In this document: positions 18,329 through 28,000 of the stretch, in pieces
Layout: each line of letters starts with the position of its first letter
Position numbering within the stretch: the stretch's first letter is position 1
NCBI GenBank assembly: GCA_017857395.1
Contig: JAFMDF010000048.1
Location: forward strand, 1-41,547
Source of the DNA: Bacteroidota bacterium
GTDB taxonomy: Bacteria; Bacteroidota; Bacteroidia; Chitinophagales; Saprospiraceae
Direction: 5' to 3'
Length of the DNA: 41,547 bases
Notes under the pieces: model-generated
Seen by the model: the letters and a program-made list of their open reading frames with translations, nothing else
What the model was told of the DNA's origin: nothing
Database searches by the model: none
Made by a program: the position numbers and the translations under genes

Positions 18329-19387
18329 TTACACGGTCATAAATACTTCTACTGCTTGTAAGACCCTATCCATACCTTCACTTAAAGGTAAAACAATAGG
18401 AATACCTAAGTTTTTTTCTTGCTCCGTTTTGTAAATCTGTAATTCTTCAGAAGACAATCCACCTTCATTTAAGGTAACCGCCAATACTTTTGCTCCATAA
18501 AATTCTATCAATTTAATTTCGCTTACCAAATCGGGAACTCGCCCCCAAATTTCATTATCGTCAAAATAAGTTCGACTAGGTTTATGCTGTAAAACCACGC
18601 CTTTGGCATTACCAGAGATTAAAAACTCTGTTCCGCAAGGTCCTGAAGGGTTTCTTAAAGAGGATTGGCCCTCAATCAAAATTAAATCTGGATTTTCTTC
18701 TTTATCAGCAGTAACGATAGCTCGCTCGATTTCTCCACTAATAAAATCATTTAAAGTCGAATCAAAGATAAATCCATGTTTATAACCTTGCATCCAACCT
18801 GTTTGACCTGTATAAATCATTTCTGCTTTGATGCCTTTTGCTCGGCAAGCTTCCATTAAAAAGCGACAAGTCGTTCTTTTTCCGACCGCACAATCCATTC
18901 CTAAAACGGCAATTTTAGGCGTTTTTACTGCATATATTTCGCCCGTCCAAAAACTTAATTCATGGAATTTTCTTGGCTTTCGAACATCGGTCAAGGTCAC
19001 TCCATAATGAGTAGCTTTGGTGGTAAATTCTACGTCTTCACTTAGTAAGGTATGTAACCCACAGACAATAGAAATGCGTTGTTCCATCGCAATCAATAAC
19101 TCTTCTCGAAAATCATCTGGTAATAAACCACCTTCTAAAGCAACGCCTACTACATAATATTTTGGGCGAATATTTCCTGCTTGCAGATAGGCTATTACAT
19201 CTTTATAAATTGGAATATTTAATTTTCTACCATCCATTACTTCCCCAGCATCTTGTCCAGCAAATTTATAATCAATAACAGCATGAATGTCAAAACGGTC
19301 TGTACCTCGCAGTAAACCATGGCAGGTTTTGGCGTTCATGGTATCTAACATTCCATTGGTCAGGATAATAGCGGTTGATTTTGGCAT
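18329..19387 (-). CDS. DUF1611 family P-loop protein (DgcN-like)
   Basis: 352 aa, cytosolic. An N-terminal Rossmann-like half (1-145) is followed by a P-loop half with GMDCAVGKRTT at 163-173 and DLILIEGQSSL further on, the layout of the DUF1611 family. Some members (DgcN) have been reported as N-acetyltransferases working with the epimerase-like DgcA in D-glutamate use. The usual partner, a dipeptide-epimerase-like gene, is not next to it here, so I leave the substrate open. It sits 224 bases upstream of clpB on the same strand and diverges from the alpha/beta hydrolase across a spacer with a long inverted repeat. Start ATG 19387 gives the full N-terminal strand (MPKSTAIILTNGML). Confidence 0.85.
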   Translation of the reverse strand: MPKSTAIILTNGMLDTMNAKTCHGLLRGTDRFDIHAVIDYKFAGQDAGEVMDGRKLNIPIYKDVIAYLQAGNIRPKYYVVGVALEGGLLPDDFREELLIAMEQRISIVCGLHTLLSEDVEFTTKATHYGVTLTDVRKPRKFHELSFWTGEIYAVKTPKIAVLGMDCAVGKRTTCRFLMEACRAKGIKAEMIYTGQTGWMQGYKHGFIFDSTLNDFISGEIERAIVTADKEENPDLILIEGQSSLRNPSGPCGTEFLISGNAKGVVLQHKPSRTYFDDNEIWGRVPDLVSEIKLIEFYGAKVLAVTLNEGGLSSEELQIYKTEQEKNLGIPIVLPLSEGMDRVLQAVEVFMTV

Positions 19388-19439
19388 AATTTATTATTTT
19401 AGTAGCGGATAAAAAACAAGTTAAACATTCTGTGTTTAG

Positions 19440-19472
19440 TTCCCCACTGATTATAATTCCCCACGGATTATA
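19440..19472. repeat. Two 16-nt direct repeats, 17-nt period
   Basis: TTCCCCACTGATTATA (19440-19455) and TTCCCCACGGATTATA (19457-19472) differ at one base. They lie about 50-85 bases upstream of the DUF1611 start, where a tandem operator would be expected; a regulatory role is inference. Confidence 0.6.
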
Positions 19473-19520
19473 TTTGTTCAAGTTATTTTTTATAGATAGT
19501 CAAGTAAAAAATTGATAATT

Positions 19521-19583
19521 ATCCGTTGTCTTCATTCATCCGTTGGTAGCAAATAGACCAACGGATGAATGAAGACAACGGAT
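19521..19583. repeat. Perfect 27-bp inverted repeat, 9-nt loop
   Basis: Arms 19521-19547 and 19557-19583 are exact reverse complements with a 9-nt loop. Each arm contains two copies of ATCCGTTG spaced 17 nt apart. No T-run flanks it and it lies between divergent gene starts rather than at a gene end, so it is not a typical terminator; a palindromic repeat element, cruciform or operator are options. Confidence 0.9.
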
Positions 19584-19786
19584 TTGACGAACTAGCCAAG
19601 ATTTTAAATATTCTTTTTTTAACTGACGCTCTATAAGCATCACTTAGTAAGTCTTTTTTACAAGGTTATCGAAGCCACTAACACTTTAGCCTCAACTACC
19701 TATTTTTTCTATCAAAGGTAATATTTTTTTATTTGTAGCTATAAGTTTGTACTTTCCATTTTTTATAAAAATCAATCCTTTCCTAT

Positions 19787-20644
19787 ATGGAAAATCAACA
19801 AATAAACATCCAACTAGACAGTCAAACCTCGGTTAAAATCACCGTTTATCCTAGCGATAATTCAACAAGTCCAATTATTTTAATTTTACCCGCTATGGGT
19901 GTAAAAGCTAGCTATTATGAATCATTCGTTCAGCTATTAAAGTCGTATGAATTGACGGCTATTACAGCAGATTTAAGAGGATTGGGTTTATCTTCCGTAC
20001 GCCCTTCTAACAAAGTTGATTTTGGTTATTTAGAGATGGTAGAAGATTTAAAGACTATAACGAAGGTAATAAAAGAAACCTTTCCCAATCAAAAAATCTA
20101 TGGTTTAGGGCATAGTTTAGGTGGGCAAATTGAAGCTTTAGCCCAAGCCAAATACCCCAATTTATTCGATGGATTAATTTTGATAGCAGCTAATTCTGTT
20201 TATTATAAATGTTGGACAGGCAAACAACGTTATATCAATTTAATGGGCTATTATATTTTTAGTTTAATGAGTCAAGTACTTGGTTATTTTCCAGGGCATA
20301 AAGTTGGATTTGGCGGTAAGGCAGCCAAAACGCAAATAATAGATTGGAGTCATGTTGGCAAAAAAGGTTGGTATAAATTAGTTGGTGATAATTTGGATTA
20401 TGAAACTGCTTTAAACACCTTAAAGATGCCTGTTTTAGCCGTTTATGTTGAAGGTGATTGGTTGTCTCCCAAAGCGGCAATGGCTCATTTATATCAAAAA
20501 TTTAATGTGGCTGCTCCTATTACAAATTTTACGTTAACAAGGGCAGCAACTGGGGTCAAATTAAATCATTTTAATTGGGTGAAAAATTCGGAGAATATTG
20601 TTAAGGTAATCAAAGATTGGACTATTTCTTCCCTAACTCAATAG
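19787..20644 (+). CDS. Alpha/beta hydrolase (serine hydrolase fold)
   Basis: 285 aa, cytosolic. Oxyanion-side strand LILPAMGVKASYYE, then the nucleophile elbow GLGHSLGGQ with S110, a likely acid in YVEGDWLSPKAA, and a late His in LNHFNWVK, giving a Ser-Asp-His triad. The family covers esterases, lipases and related enzymes, and the substrate cannot be read from sequence. Its closest look is the short-chain COG4757-type alpha/beta hydrolases; this is a weak impression. It diverges from the DUF1611 gene and its 3' end overlaps proC by 23 bases in the opposite sense, so the two genes share no operon. Confidence 0.85.
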   Translation: MENQQINIQLDSQTSVKITVYPSDNSTSPIILILPAMGVKASYYESFVQLLKSYELTAITADLRGLGLSSVRPSNKVDFGYLEMVEDLKTITKVIKETFPNQKIYGLGHSLGGQIEALAQAKYPNLFDGLILIAANSVYYKCWTGKQRYINLMGYYIFSLMSQVLGYFPGHKVGFGGKAAKTQIIDWSHVGKKGWYKLVGDNLDYETALNTLKMPVLAVYVEGDWLSPKAAMAHLYQKFNVAAPITNFTLTRAATGVKLNHFNWVKNSENIVKVIKDWTISSLTQ

Positions 20645-21425
20645 CCCTATTCAAAGCGGCTTTAGCTCCTCTCATAATATCTTCATGTACTTTATGTTTT
20701 TTAAAAGTTTTTACTGCTGCCTCGGTTGTTCCTCCTTTAGAAGAGACTCTAGCAATCCACTCTGCGCAAGATAAATCCGATTTATTATACAAATCTACCG
20801 CTCCTTTAAAGGTTTGGCTGACTAATAATTCTGCCTCAGAAGCAGTAAATCCCATCTCTTTAGCCGCTTCCATCATTGCTTGCATAAAATAATACACGTA
20901 GGCAGGCCCACTTCCAGAAATAGCTGTAGTCGCATCTATAAATCGCTCATTCTCTACATAAACCGTTTTCCCTGTGGTGTTAATTAAATTTTGCACCATT
21001 ACCAATTCTATCCTTGTTACCTCATCGGTAGAAGTAAAAGTAGTCATCCCCATACCTATTTGAGCAGGCAAATTAGGCATCGCTCGAATTACTTTTTTGA
21101 CACCTAAAGCATTGGAAATTGTTTCGATAGTTACTCCAGCCATAATAGAAACAAAAACCTGCTGTTCATCTACATAAGGTTTTAGGCTAGCAAATAAGGC
21201 ATCGGTATCTTGCGGTTTTACGGCTAAAATAATTAAGTCTGCATTATTAAGACAGTCTTCAGGGTCACCATAAACCGTTCCTATATCTTTCTTGGCTAAT
21301 TCTTCTGCTTTTTTGGCGTTCTTTTCTAAAATCATCATGTCCTTGTGGGTGGTAATTTTAGCTCTTAAAAAACTCTGGGCGTAGGTTAAGCCCATATTAC
21401 CTCCTCCTATAACTAAGATTTTCAT
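20622..21425 (-). CDS. proC: Pyrroline-5-carboxylate reductase
   Basis: 267 aa, the usual length. Catalyses the NAD(P)H-dependent reduction of 1-pyrroline-5-carboxylate to proline, the last step of proline synthesis; cytosolic. The dinucleotide-binding GGGNMG lies at 7-12, ILAVKPQ follows the Rossmann domain, and the dimerisation/active-site region carries AISGSGPAYVYYFMQAM and SSKGGTTEAAV, the ProC signature. Start ATG 21425 places the first strand (MKILVIGGG) directly at the N-terminus. Its stop lies inside the end of the convergent hydrolase gene. No other proline genes (proA, proB) are in the window. Confidence 0.97.
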   Translation of the reverse strand: MKILVIGGGNMGLTYAQSFLRAKITTHKDMMILEKNAKKAEELAKKDIGTVYGDPEDCLNNADLIILAVKPQDTDALFASLKPYVDEQQVFVSIMAGVTIETISNALGVKKVIRAMPNLPAQIGMGMTTFTSTDEVTRIELVMVQNLINTTGKTVYVENERFIDATTAISGSGPAYVYYFMQAMMEAAKEMGFTASEAELLVSQTFKGAVDLYNKSDLSCAEWIARVSSKGGTTEAAVKTFKKHKVHEDIMRGAKAALNRAIELGKK

Positions 21426-21643
21426 TTATTATTTTTGAATGATTGAATAATGCCCTGTCTGTCAACAGGTAGAAACTTTGAATCATCTTATCTCCAAAAT
21501 TTCTTAATTAATTGATTATGTTGGTGTATTGGTTAGGAAGGAGGCGCAAGATAGGTAGGTTTAAATTTAAATAAAAGTGGAAGAATTAAAAGTGAAGAAA
21601 TAATTTGGGGAATCAAGTATTTGTATATAGCTATTGTAGCATT

Positions 21644-21683
21644 TTGACAAATTTTGAGTTTATATAAACTCAAAATTTGTCAA
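21644..21683. repeat. 40-nt perfect palindrome
   Basis: Both strands read identically across these 40 bases (20 nt per half; each half begins TTGACAAATTTTGAG). It lies in the proC upstream spacer, about 220 bases before the proC start. It could be a large operator, a cruciform or the trace of an element; there is no GC-rich stem or T-run to make it a terminator. Confidence 0.9.
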
Positions 21684-21839
21684 TTATTTTTGGGCATATC
21701 CAAATCTTAAATCATATATCATACTTCGTAAATCTGTCACGTAAAAACTAAATGGATTTATGATATATCACCCTTTCAAAAATCAGGGAAACATTATCCC
21801 TCATTCTGAACAGCCCTAAATTACCCCATAAAACAAAGA

Positions 21840-21863
21840 AAGCCCCTCGCATCCGAGGGGCTT
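21840..21863 (-). terminator. Terminator downstream of second giant gene
   Basis: A 10-bp perfect GC-rich stem (AAGCCCCTCG / CGAGGGGCTT) closes on a CATC tetraloop. On the minus strand it is followed by TCTTTGTTTTATG, giving a U-rich tail. It lies about 175 bases past the stop of the giant gene at 22039. Confidence 0.8.
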
Positions 21864-22038
21864 ATCCATCCCAAAACTGATAAGTTCTGATTTTGCCAGG
21901 TTCGCAATGCACTCCTCAGAAGAAACTTTTTTCCTCACGTGACACCACGACCTAGACTACGTTTAAGTTATATATCTTGGCTTTGAAAGACCGAGATTTA
22001 CCAAGTTTAAAACTTCATCAATCTGTCCTTCAAATTAT

Positions 22039-25000
22039 TTATTCAATAATCAACATGCGTTTAGTAGCAGTAAAATCACCTGCCTTTACCGTGTAATAGT
22101 AAATACCAGCACTTAATTGGTTTCGATTAATATTCACTCGATTCATCCCTTTGTTGAAAGGTTGTTGAATAGTTTGAATAGTTCGACCAAATTGGTCATG
22201 TAATACAATTACTGCATCCAAAGCCTTTGGCATTTCTATAGTAATGGTAGTTGCGTCCATGAATGGGTTCGGCGTATTTTGGTGGACCTTAAACGTCGAA
22301 TTCGTTGGACTTTTATTTACTAACTTAAATCGGTAAGCTTCATTAGATTGCTGATGCAACTCTGAAACAAATGTACGATTATTTATGGTAAATAATTCCG
22401 AAATCTCGGTTATTTTTTGTTTTGTTATAAATTTCAAGGTAAATAAGTCTTCATTTTTCACCAATGCAGTTCCTTTACCCGCAGGATCGTACCAGCTAAT
22501 ATTTAAATGGTTGCGGTTGCCACCTGATAAAGCAGAAGATAATTCATTAGCTACATTAGGAATAAATTCTACTAACTCAAGTACTGTTGGGTCAAAATCT
22601 AAACCTAATTGGAAACTAACCATTTCTGTAAAGTCTTGCGCCTGAAAATGTACTTCAATAATTTCTCCAGCAGCTGCTTTTTCGGCACTAATCTGTAATG
22701 GCATCACCTTTCGGTTTCTATCTGTAGCTTGTCTATTAAATGAGTCATCGCTTGGTAAAGCTCTACCTAGAACATCTCCAACTTTTACCCCAATAAAATC
22801 TGCAATAGCCTCCTCATTCTCCAACATCATTGTATGTGAATTTGGATAAGGAAAAACATTTTTATTCGTAAATTCAGTTGGAAATTCATAATCCGCATCT
22901 ACAAACACCCATGAATCACAACCTGGGAATTCTGTTAAGTTACCAACTAACATTTGCTGCATGGCAAACAAATCAAAAGTTGTCAAAGAACCACTACAAT
23001 TCGCATCCATTGCCACAACTTGGTAAGGAGATTGTATTTGTTCTGGTGTATATCCTAGTATATATTTCTGAGTTAAGAACAATCCAAAGGTTGATAAGCC
23101 ATTCGCTGGATTGCTTGTTTTAGAAGGTGTAAATTCATATTCATACCCCATTGGTACTGATTCCGCAATATAATCTCCATCTAAGCTAGTCATTGGATTC
23201 ATTTCATGATCCGTACTTCTAATGGTTACCATCGCATCTGCTACTCCATCTCCCCAATAAGTTAAGATACTTCCGCCCACTTCGGTTAAGGCAGATGAAT
23301 TGGTAGAAATACTGACCCGTCCACTGCCAACTTCAGGCGTAATCGGTGCAGTAAAGCCATCTTCTGTACAAGTCAATTCTAAAGCAACTGGTAAAGAACT
23401 TAAGTCTACTGTACTAGACTCACCGACGCCTCCAATTAATTGAACATTGATGTAAAATAAAATCGTTTCTCCAGTAATATTCATACCAGTACCTGATGCT
23501 AAGTAGCTAAAACTGTGATTCGCATCATTATAAACAGGGCTAATTGCATTGGGGCTTAATCCATTAATTTGGGCGACTTGATTATTCCCTAAATTAATTG
23601 TACCAGAAAGCGTACCTATACGAGTGCAATTCTCTACTCGAACAGGTAATTGTAAAACCGTCCCTCGAGGGCCTGATTTATCTGCCAATACCACTTTTGC
23701 AGAAGATTCCCCATTCGTACTAGTAACTGCATTAATCGTTAAGCTCTGGCACTTCTCTTTAGTTCCACAATCATTCGTTACTTTTAAACAAATAGTATAA
23801 GTTCCGTTTTTCTCATAAGTATGGATAGGGTTCGTTTCTGTGGAAGTATTTCCATCTCCAAAATCCCAGACATAAGTCCCTGTAGAAGATAAATTGCTAA
23901 AGGTTAATTTTTTAGCACTTATCGCATAGGTAAAATCAGCGCTTGTCGAAGTACCGCCATTATTAATCGTTGCTTGGTATTGACCAGTACAGCCATCAAA
24001 ACCAGTAACTGTGAACGAATAGCTTCCATCTTTTAAATCTGTAATCGTTTGAGACCGATCGTTGGTCGCAATACTACCGACAGAGGTACCTGTCCAAGAA
24101 ATGGTATAAGGATCTCTATCTCCAGACCAACTCAATGCTACCGTTCCTTTTCCTCCACAGACACCATTTGTAACCGTTCCACTAATGCCTAGTACAACAC
24201 GTTTATCTTCTATAACTATGCTTTGGGTCAAAGCACCGCAACCGTTCGCAGAGGTTACTGTTACTTGATAAGTTCCAACAACCAAGTCTTCGATTTTTAT
24301 ATCCGTAGTAGACGCTGTTCGAGAACCATTAGTTGGGCCTGACCAAGCTACTGTAAATGGCGCTACCCCATTAATCATTGTTACTAAAACACTTCCCGAT
24401 ACATTACAGGTAACCGCACCTGCTTTATATGAAAAATTCGTTGCTGTTCCACCTCCCGTATTGTTCACTTCTATAGTCTGTGTAATCATACAGTTACTTT
24501 TATCACTAATCGTCACACTATACACTCCTGCATCCAAATCTGTAATTTGTACCGCCTCATCAGCAGAAATAGAAGCTCCAGAACTTGGACCAGTCCAAGC
24601 GATATTATAGGGAGCAGTCCCATCAGAAATGGTCAACCAAATAGCTCCTTTGTTATCACAGGAAGCATCCTTACTTTGATAAGTAAAATTAACATCATTT
24701 GGATTGGCATCTATAATGACTGCTTGTGCTTTAGAACAACCTGAAGCATCTGTTACCCGTACAATTGTTTCTCCATTAGTCACATTTGTAATCGTGTAAG
24801 AATTAGCACTTGTATTAAATATTCCTGTATTTGCACCGCTCCACTCTATTTTGAAATCAGGCACTCCATTGGCAATTGTTACTTGAATGCTACTAGCCTG
24901 TCCACAAGAAGCATTTTTGCCCACTACATTCAAGCTTAATTCATTTGCAGTATTATTAATTTGAATAATTTTACTAATACTACAACCATTTTTGTCAGTT

Positions 25001-28000
25001 ACACTAACGATATAAGAACCTGCAGGTAAATCCCAAATAGTATAAGTCGGGTCACTTACTTTTGTTGAACCTAAACCTGAACCTGAACCTGAAACTGTCC
25101 AGCTAAAAGTATAATCTCCTTCCCCGTTCGTCACTGTTGCCGTTATACTACCATTAGAACCACAAGAAGCATTTGTATTGGTTAGTGTCAAACCTAATGA
25201 GCTACCTGTCGCCTCTACAATAACTGACTTAGTAGATTCACAGCCATTCGCATCTTTAATCGTAATGTTGTAAGTTCCTGCAATTAATCCTTCAATTTTG
25301 TAGACATTTGCAGAAACGTTTTGGCTACCACTTGATGGCCCTGTCCAGCTAATCGCATAATTTGGTGCTCCTTTAGTTATATTGACTAAAATATTACCAT
25401 TTTTATTACATTCCGCATCTGTAGCTGTAAGGTTGAAATCAACCGCACTACCAGCATTGATAGCAACTGTTTCCTTTATCTCACAACCATTAGCGTCTTT
25501 AACCGTTACCTCATAATTTCCAATACCTAAACCGCTAATTTGATAAACAGCGTCGCTACTTGTCGCGCTACCAGAAGAAGCGCCAGACCAAGAAATAGTA
25601 TAAGTAGCAGCTCCACCACTAATATTTACATCAATAGCGCCTGCTTGACCACAAGTTCCATTTTTAGGAATTAGTTGTAAACCAAGATTACCCCCTAGAT
25701 TACTAACTGTTACAGATTTTGAAACAGCACAACCAATTCCGTCTGTCACTTTTACCTCGTAAGTTCCTGCCGCTAAATCAGTTAAGGCAAAACTCTTATT
25801 CCCTGTAGTGATTGTTTCATTCAATCCATTACCAGACCAAGTGATTTGATAATTTGAAATACCGCCAGAAATATTCACTTGCAACATTCCTTTATTATCA
25901 CAATTTGCGCCCGTCGCCGTCAAATTAATAGCTAAATCACTACCATTATCATAAATTTTAATCTTCTGACTAACTTCACAACCATTGCTATCTTTTACAA
26001 ATACTGTATAATCGCCAGGAAATAAATTTAATTGATAATTATCCGAATTTGCAGTCACCGTTCCCGTTGTCACCCCTACATAACTAATTGTATAAGGTGC
26101 TTTCCCATCGCTAATAGTTACATCAGTTGTTCCATCATGTGCACAAGCCACAGCAGTGGTCGTCGTTAGCGTCACCGTTAAATTACCTCCAACACTTTGA
26201 ATAGTAACTGATTTAGTGCTTTCACAGCCCTTTGAATCTCTAACCGTAATAGAATAAGTTCCTGCTGGTAAGTTTTCAATTTTATAACCTGTTTCACTCG
26301 TTGAAATTGAGCCCGTTACAGGGCCTGTCCAACTATAACTATAGCCCGCAGTACCACCATTAATTGTTGCCCAAATTGACCCTTTCCCATTACACGTCAC
26401 ATTTGTTGCTTCCAAGGTTAGCGTAATATCACTTCCATTATCAATAATGATAACCGTTTTGGTGTCTTCACAACCTTTGGCATCTTTAACTGTGATGGTA
26501 TACGTTCCTGCTACCAAATTATCTAACCTATAACCTGTAGCGGTACTATTAACAGAGCCAGATGATGGCCCTGACCAAGAAATATTATAATTTGGACTAC
26601 CACCATTCATTGTAATATAAGCCCAACCTTTTTGTCCACAAGTTGCATTCGTGCTTTCCGTTGAAATCGTAAAATTCTGTACATCATTTCCTACTGTTAC
26701 AGATTTTGTCGTTTCACAGCCTTTCGAGTCTCTAACCGTTACGGTATACGTTCCAGCAGTTAAATTTTCTATACTATAACCTGTTTGACTCGTTGAAATT
26801 GAACCTGTAGAAGGGCCTGTCCAGCTATAATTATAACCCGAAGTGCCTCCACTAATCGTTGCCCAAATTGACCCCTTACTGTCACAAGTGGCACTAGTTG
26901 CTTCCAAGGTTAAAGTTATATCACTTCCTTTATCAATGATAATAACCGTTTTGGTATCTTCACAGCCTTTAGCATCTTTAACGGTAATAGTATACGTTCC
27001 TGCTACCAAATTATCTAATCTGTAACCTGCCATACTATTAATTGTACCAGATAATGGCCCAGACCATTTAATCATATAATTTGGACTACCACCATTCATT
27101 GTAATGTAAGTCGAACCTTTTTGTCCACAAATAGCATTCGTACTTTCCGTTGAAATCGTAAAATTCTGTACATCATTTCCTACTGTTATAGATTTAGTCG
27201 TTTCACAACCTTTGGAATCTCTAACCGTTACGGTATAAGTTCCAGCGGATAAATTTTCTATGCTATAACCTGTTTGATTCGTTGAAATTGAACCCGTAGA
27301 AGGACCTGTCCAGCTATAACTATAACCTGAAGTGCCTCCAGTAATCGTTGCCCAAATTGACCCCTTGCTGTCACAAGTCGCACTAGTAGCTTCTAATGCT
27401 AGGGTAATATCACTTCCCTTATCATAAATAGTAATCGTCTTAGAATCTTCGCAGCCATTATATTCTTTAACAATAATGGTATAAGTTCCTGCAATCAAAT
27501 TATCTAATCTATAACCTGATTGTGAAGTACTGGCTGAACCATTAATAGGCCCTGACCAAGAAATATTATAATTTGGACTACCACCATTCATCGTTATCCA
27601 AGCCCACCCTTTTTGTCCACAAATAGCATTCGTACTTTCCGTTGAAATCTTAAAATCTTGCACATTATTTCCTATCGTAATAGATGCCGTAGTAGAACAA
27701 TTATTTTTGTCCGTAACCCTTACTGAATAAGTCCCAGCCGATAAATCAGCAATTCGATTTCCTGTAGTACTTGTTTGTAAAGAACCAGCAGAAGGGCCAG
27801 TCCATTCAATCGTATAATCCGCTTTACCTCCAGTAATTGTTGTCCAGATAGCCCCCTTTTGTCCGCAAGAAGCATTAGTAGCTTCCAGGGACAAATTGAG
27901 ACTGTTGCCAGTGTTACTGATAGTAATGGATTTATTGGTGTAACAGCCGTAGTTATCTTTCACCGAAATGGTATAATCTCCAGCTGATAAATTATTAATT

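Larger units (their letters stand above)
19388..19786. other. Divergent promoter region with repeats
   Basis: 399 bases between the starts of two divergent genes. It holds a short direct repeat (19440-19472) and a perfect 27-bp inverted repeat (19521-19583), listed separately. Both promoters must lie here; no clear TTTG/TAnnTTTG pair could be assigned. Confidence 0.6.
21426..22038. other. Spacer with palindrome and terminator
   Basis: About 610 bases between proC (start side) and the 3' end of the second giant gene, both on the minus strand. It contains a 40-nt perfect palindrome (21644-21683) and a GC-rich hairpin (21840-21863). No coding region was seen. Confidence 0.6.

Noticed and set aside
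21880-22010. Segment considered as a tRNA or riboswitch because of its short GC-rich strings
   Set aside because: No cloverleaf or known aptamer core; it is the 3' untranslated part of the giant gene before its terminator.
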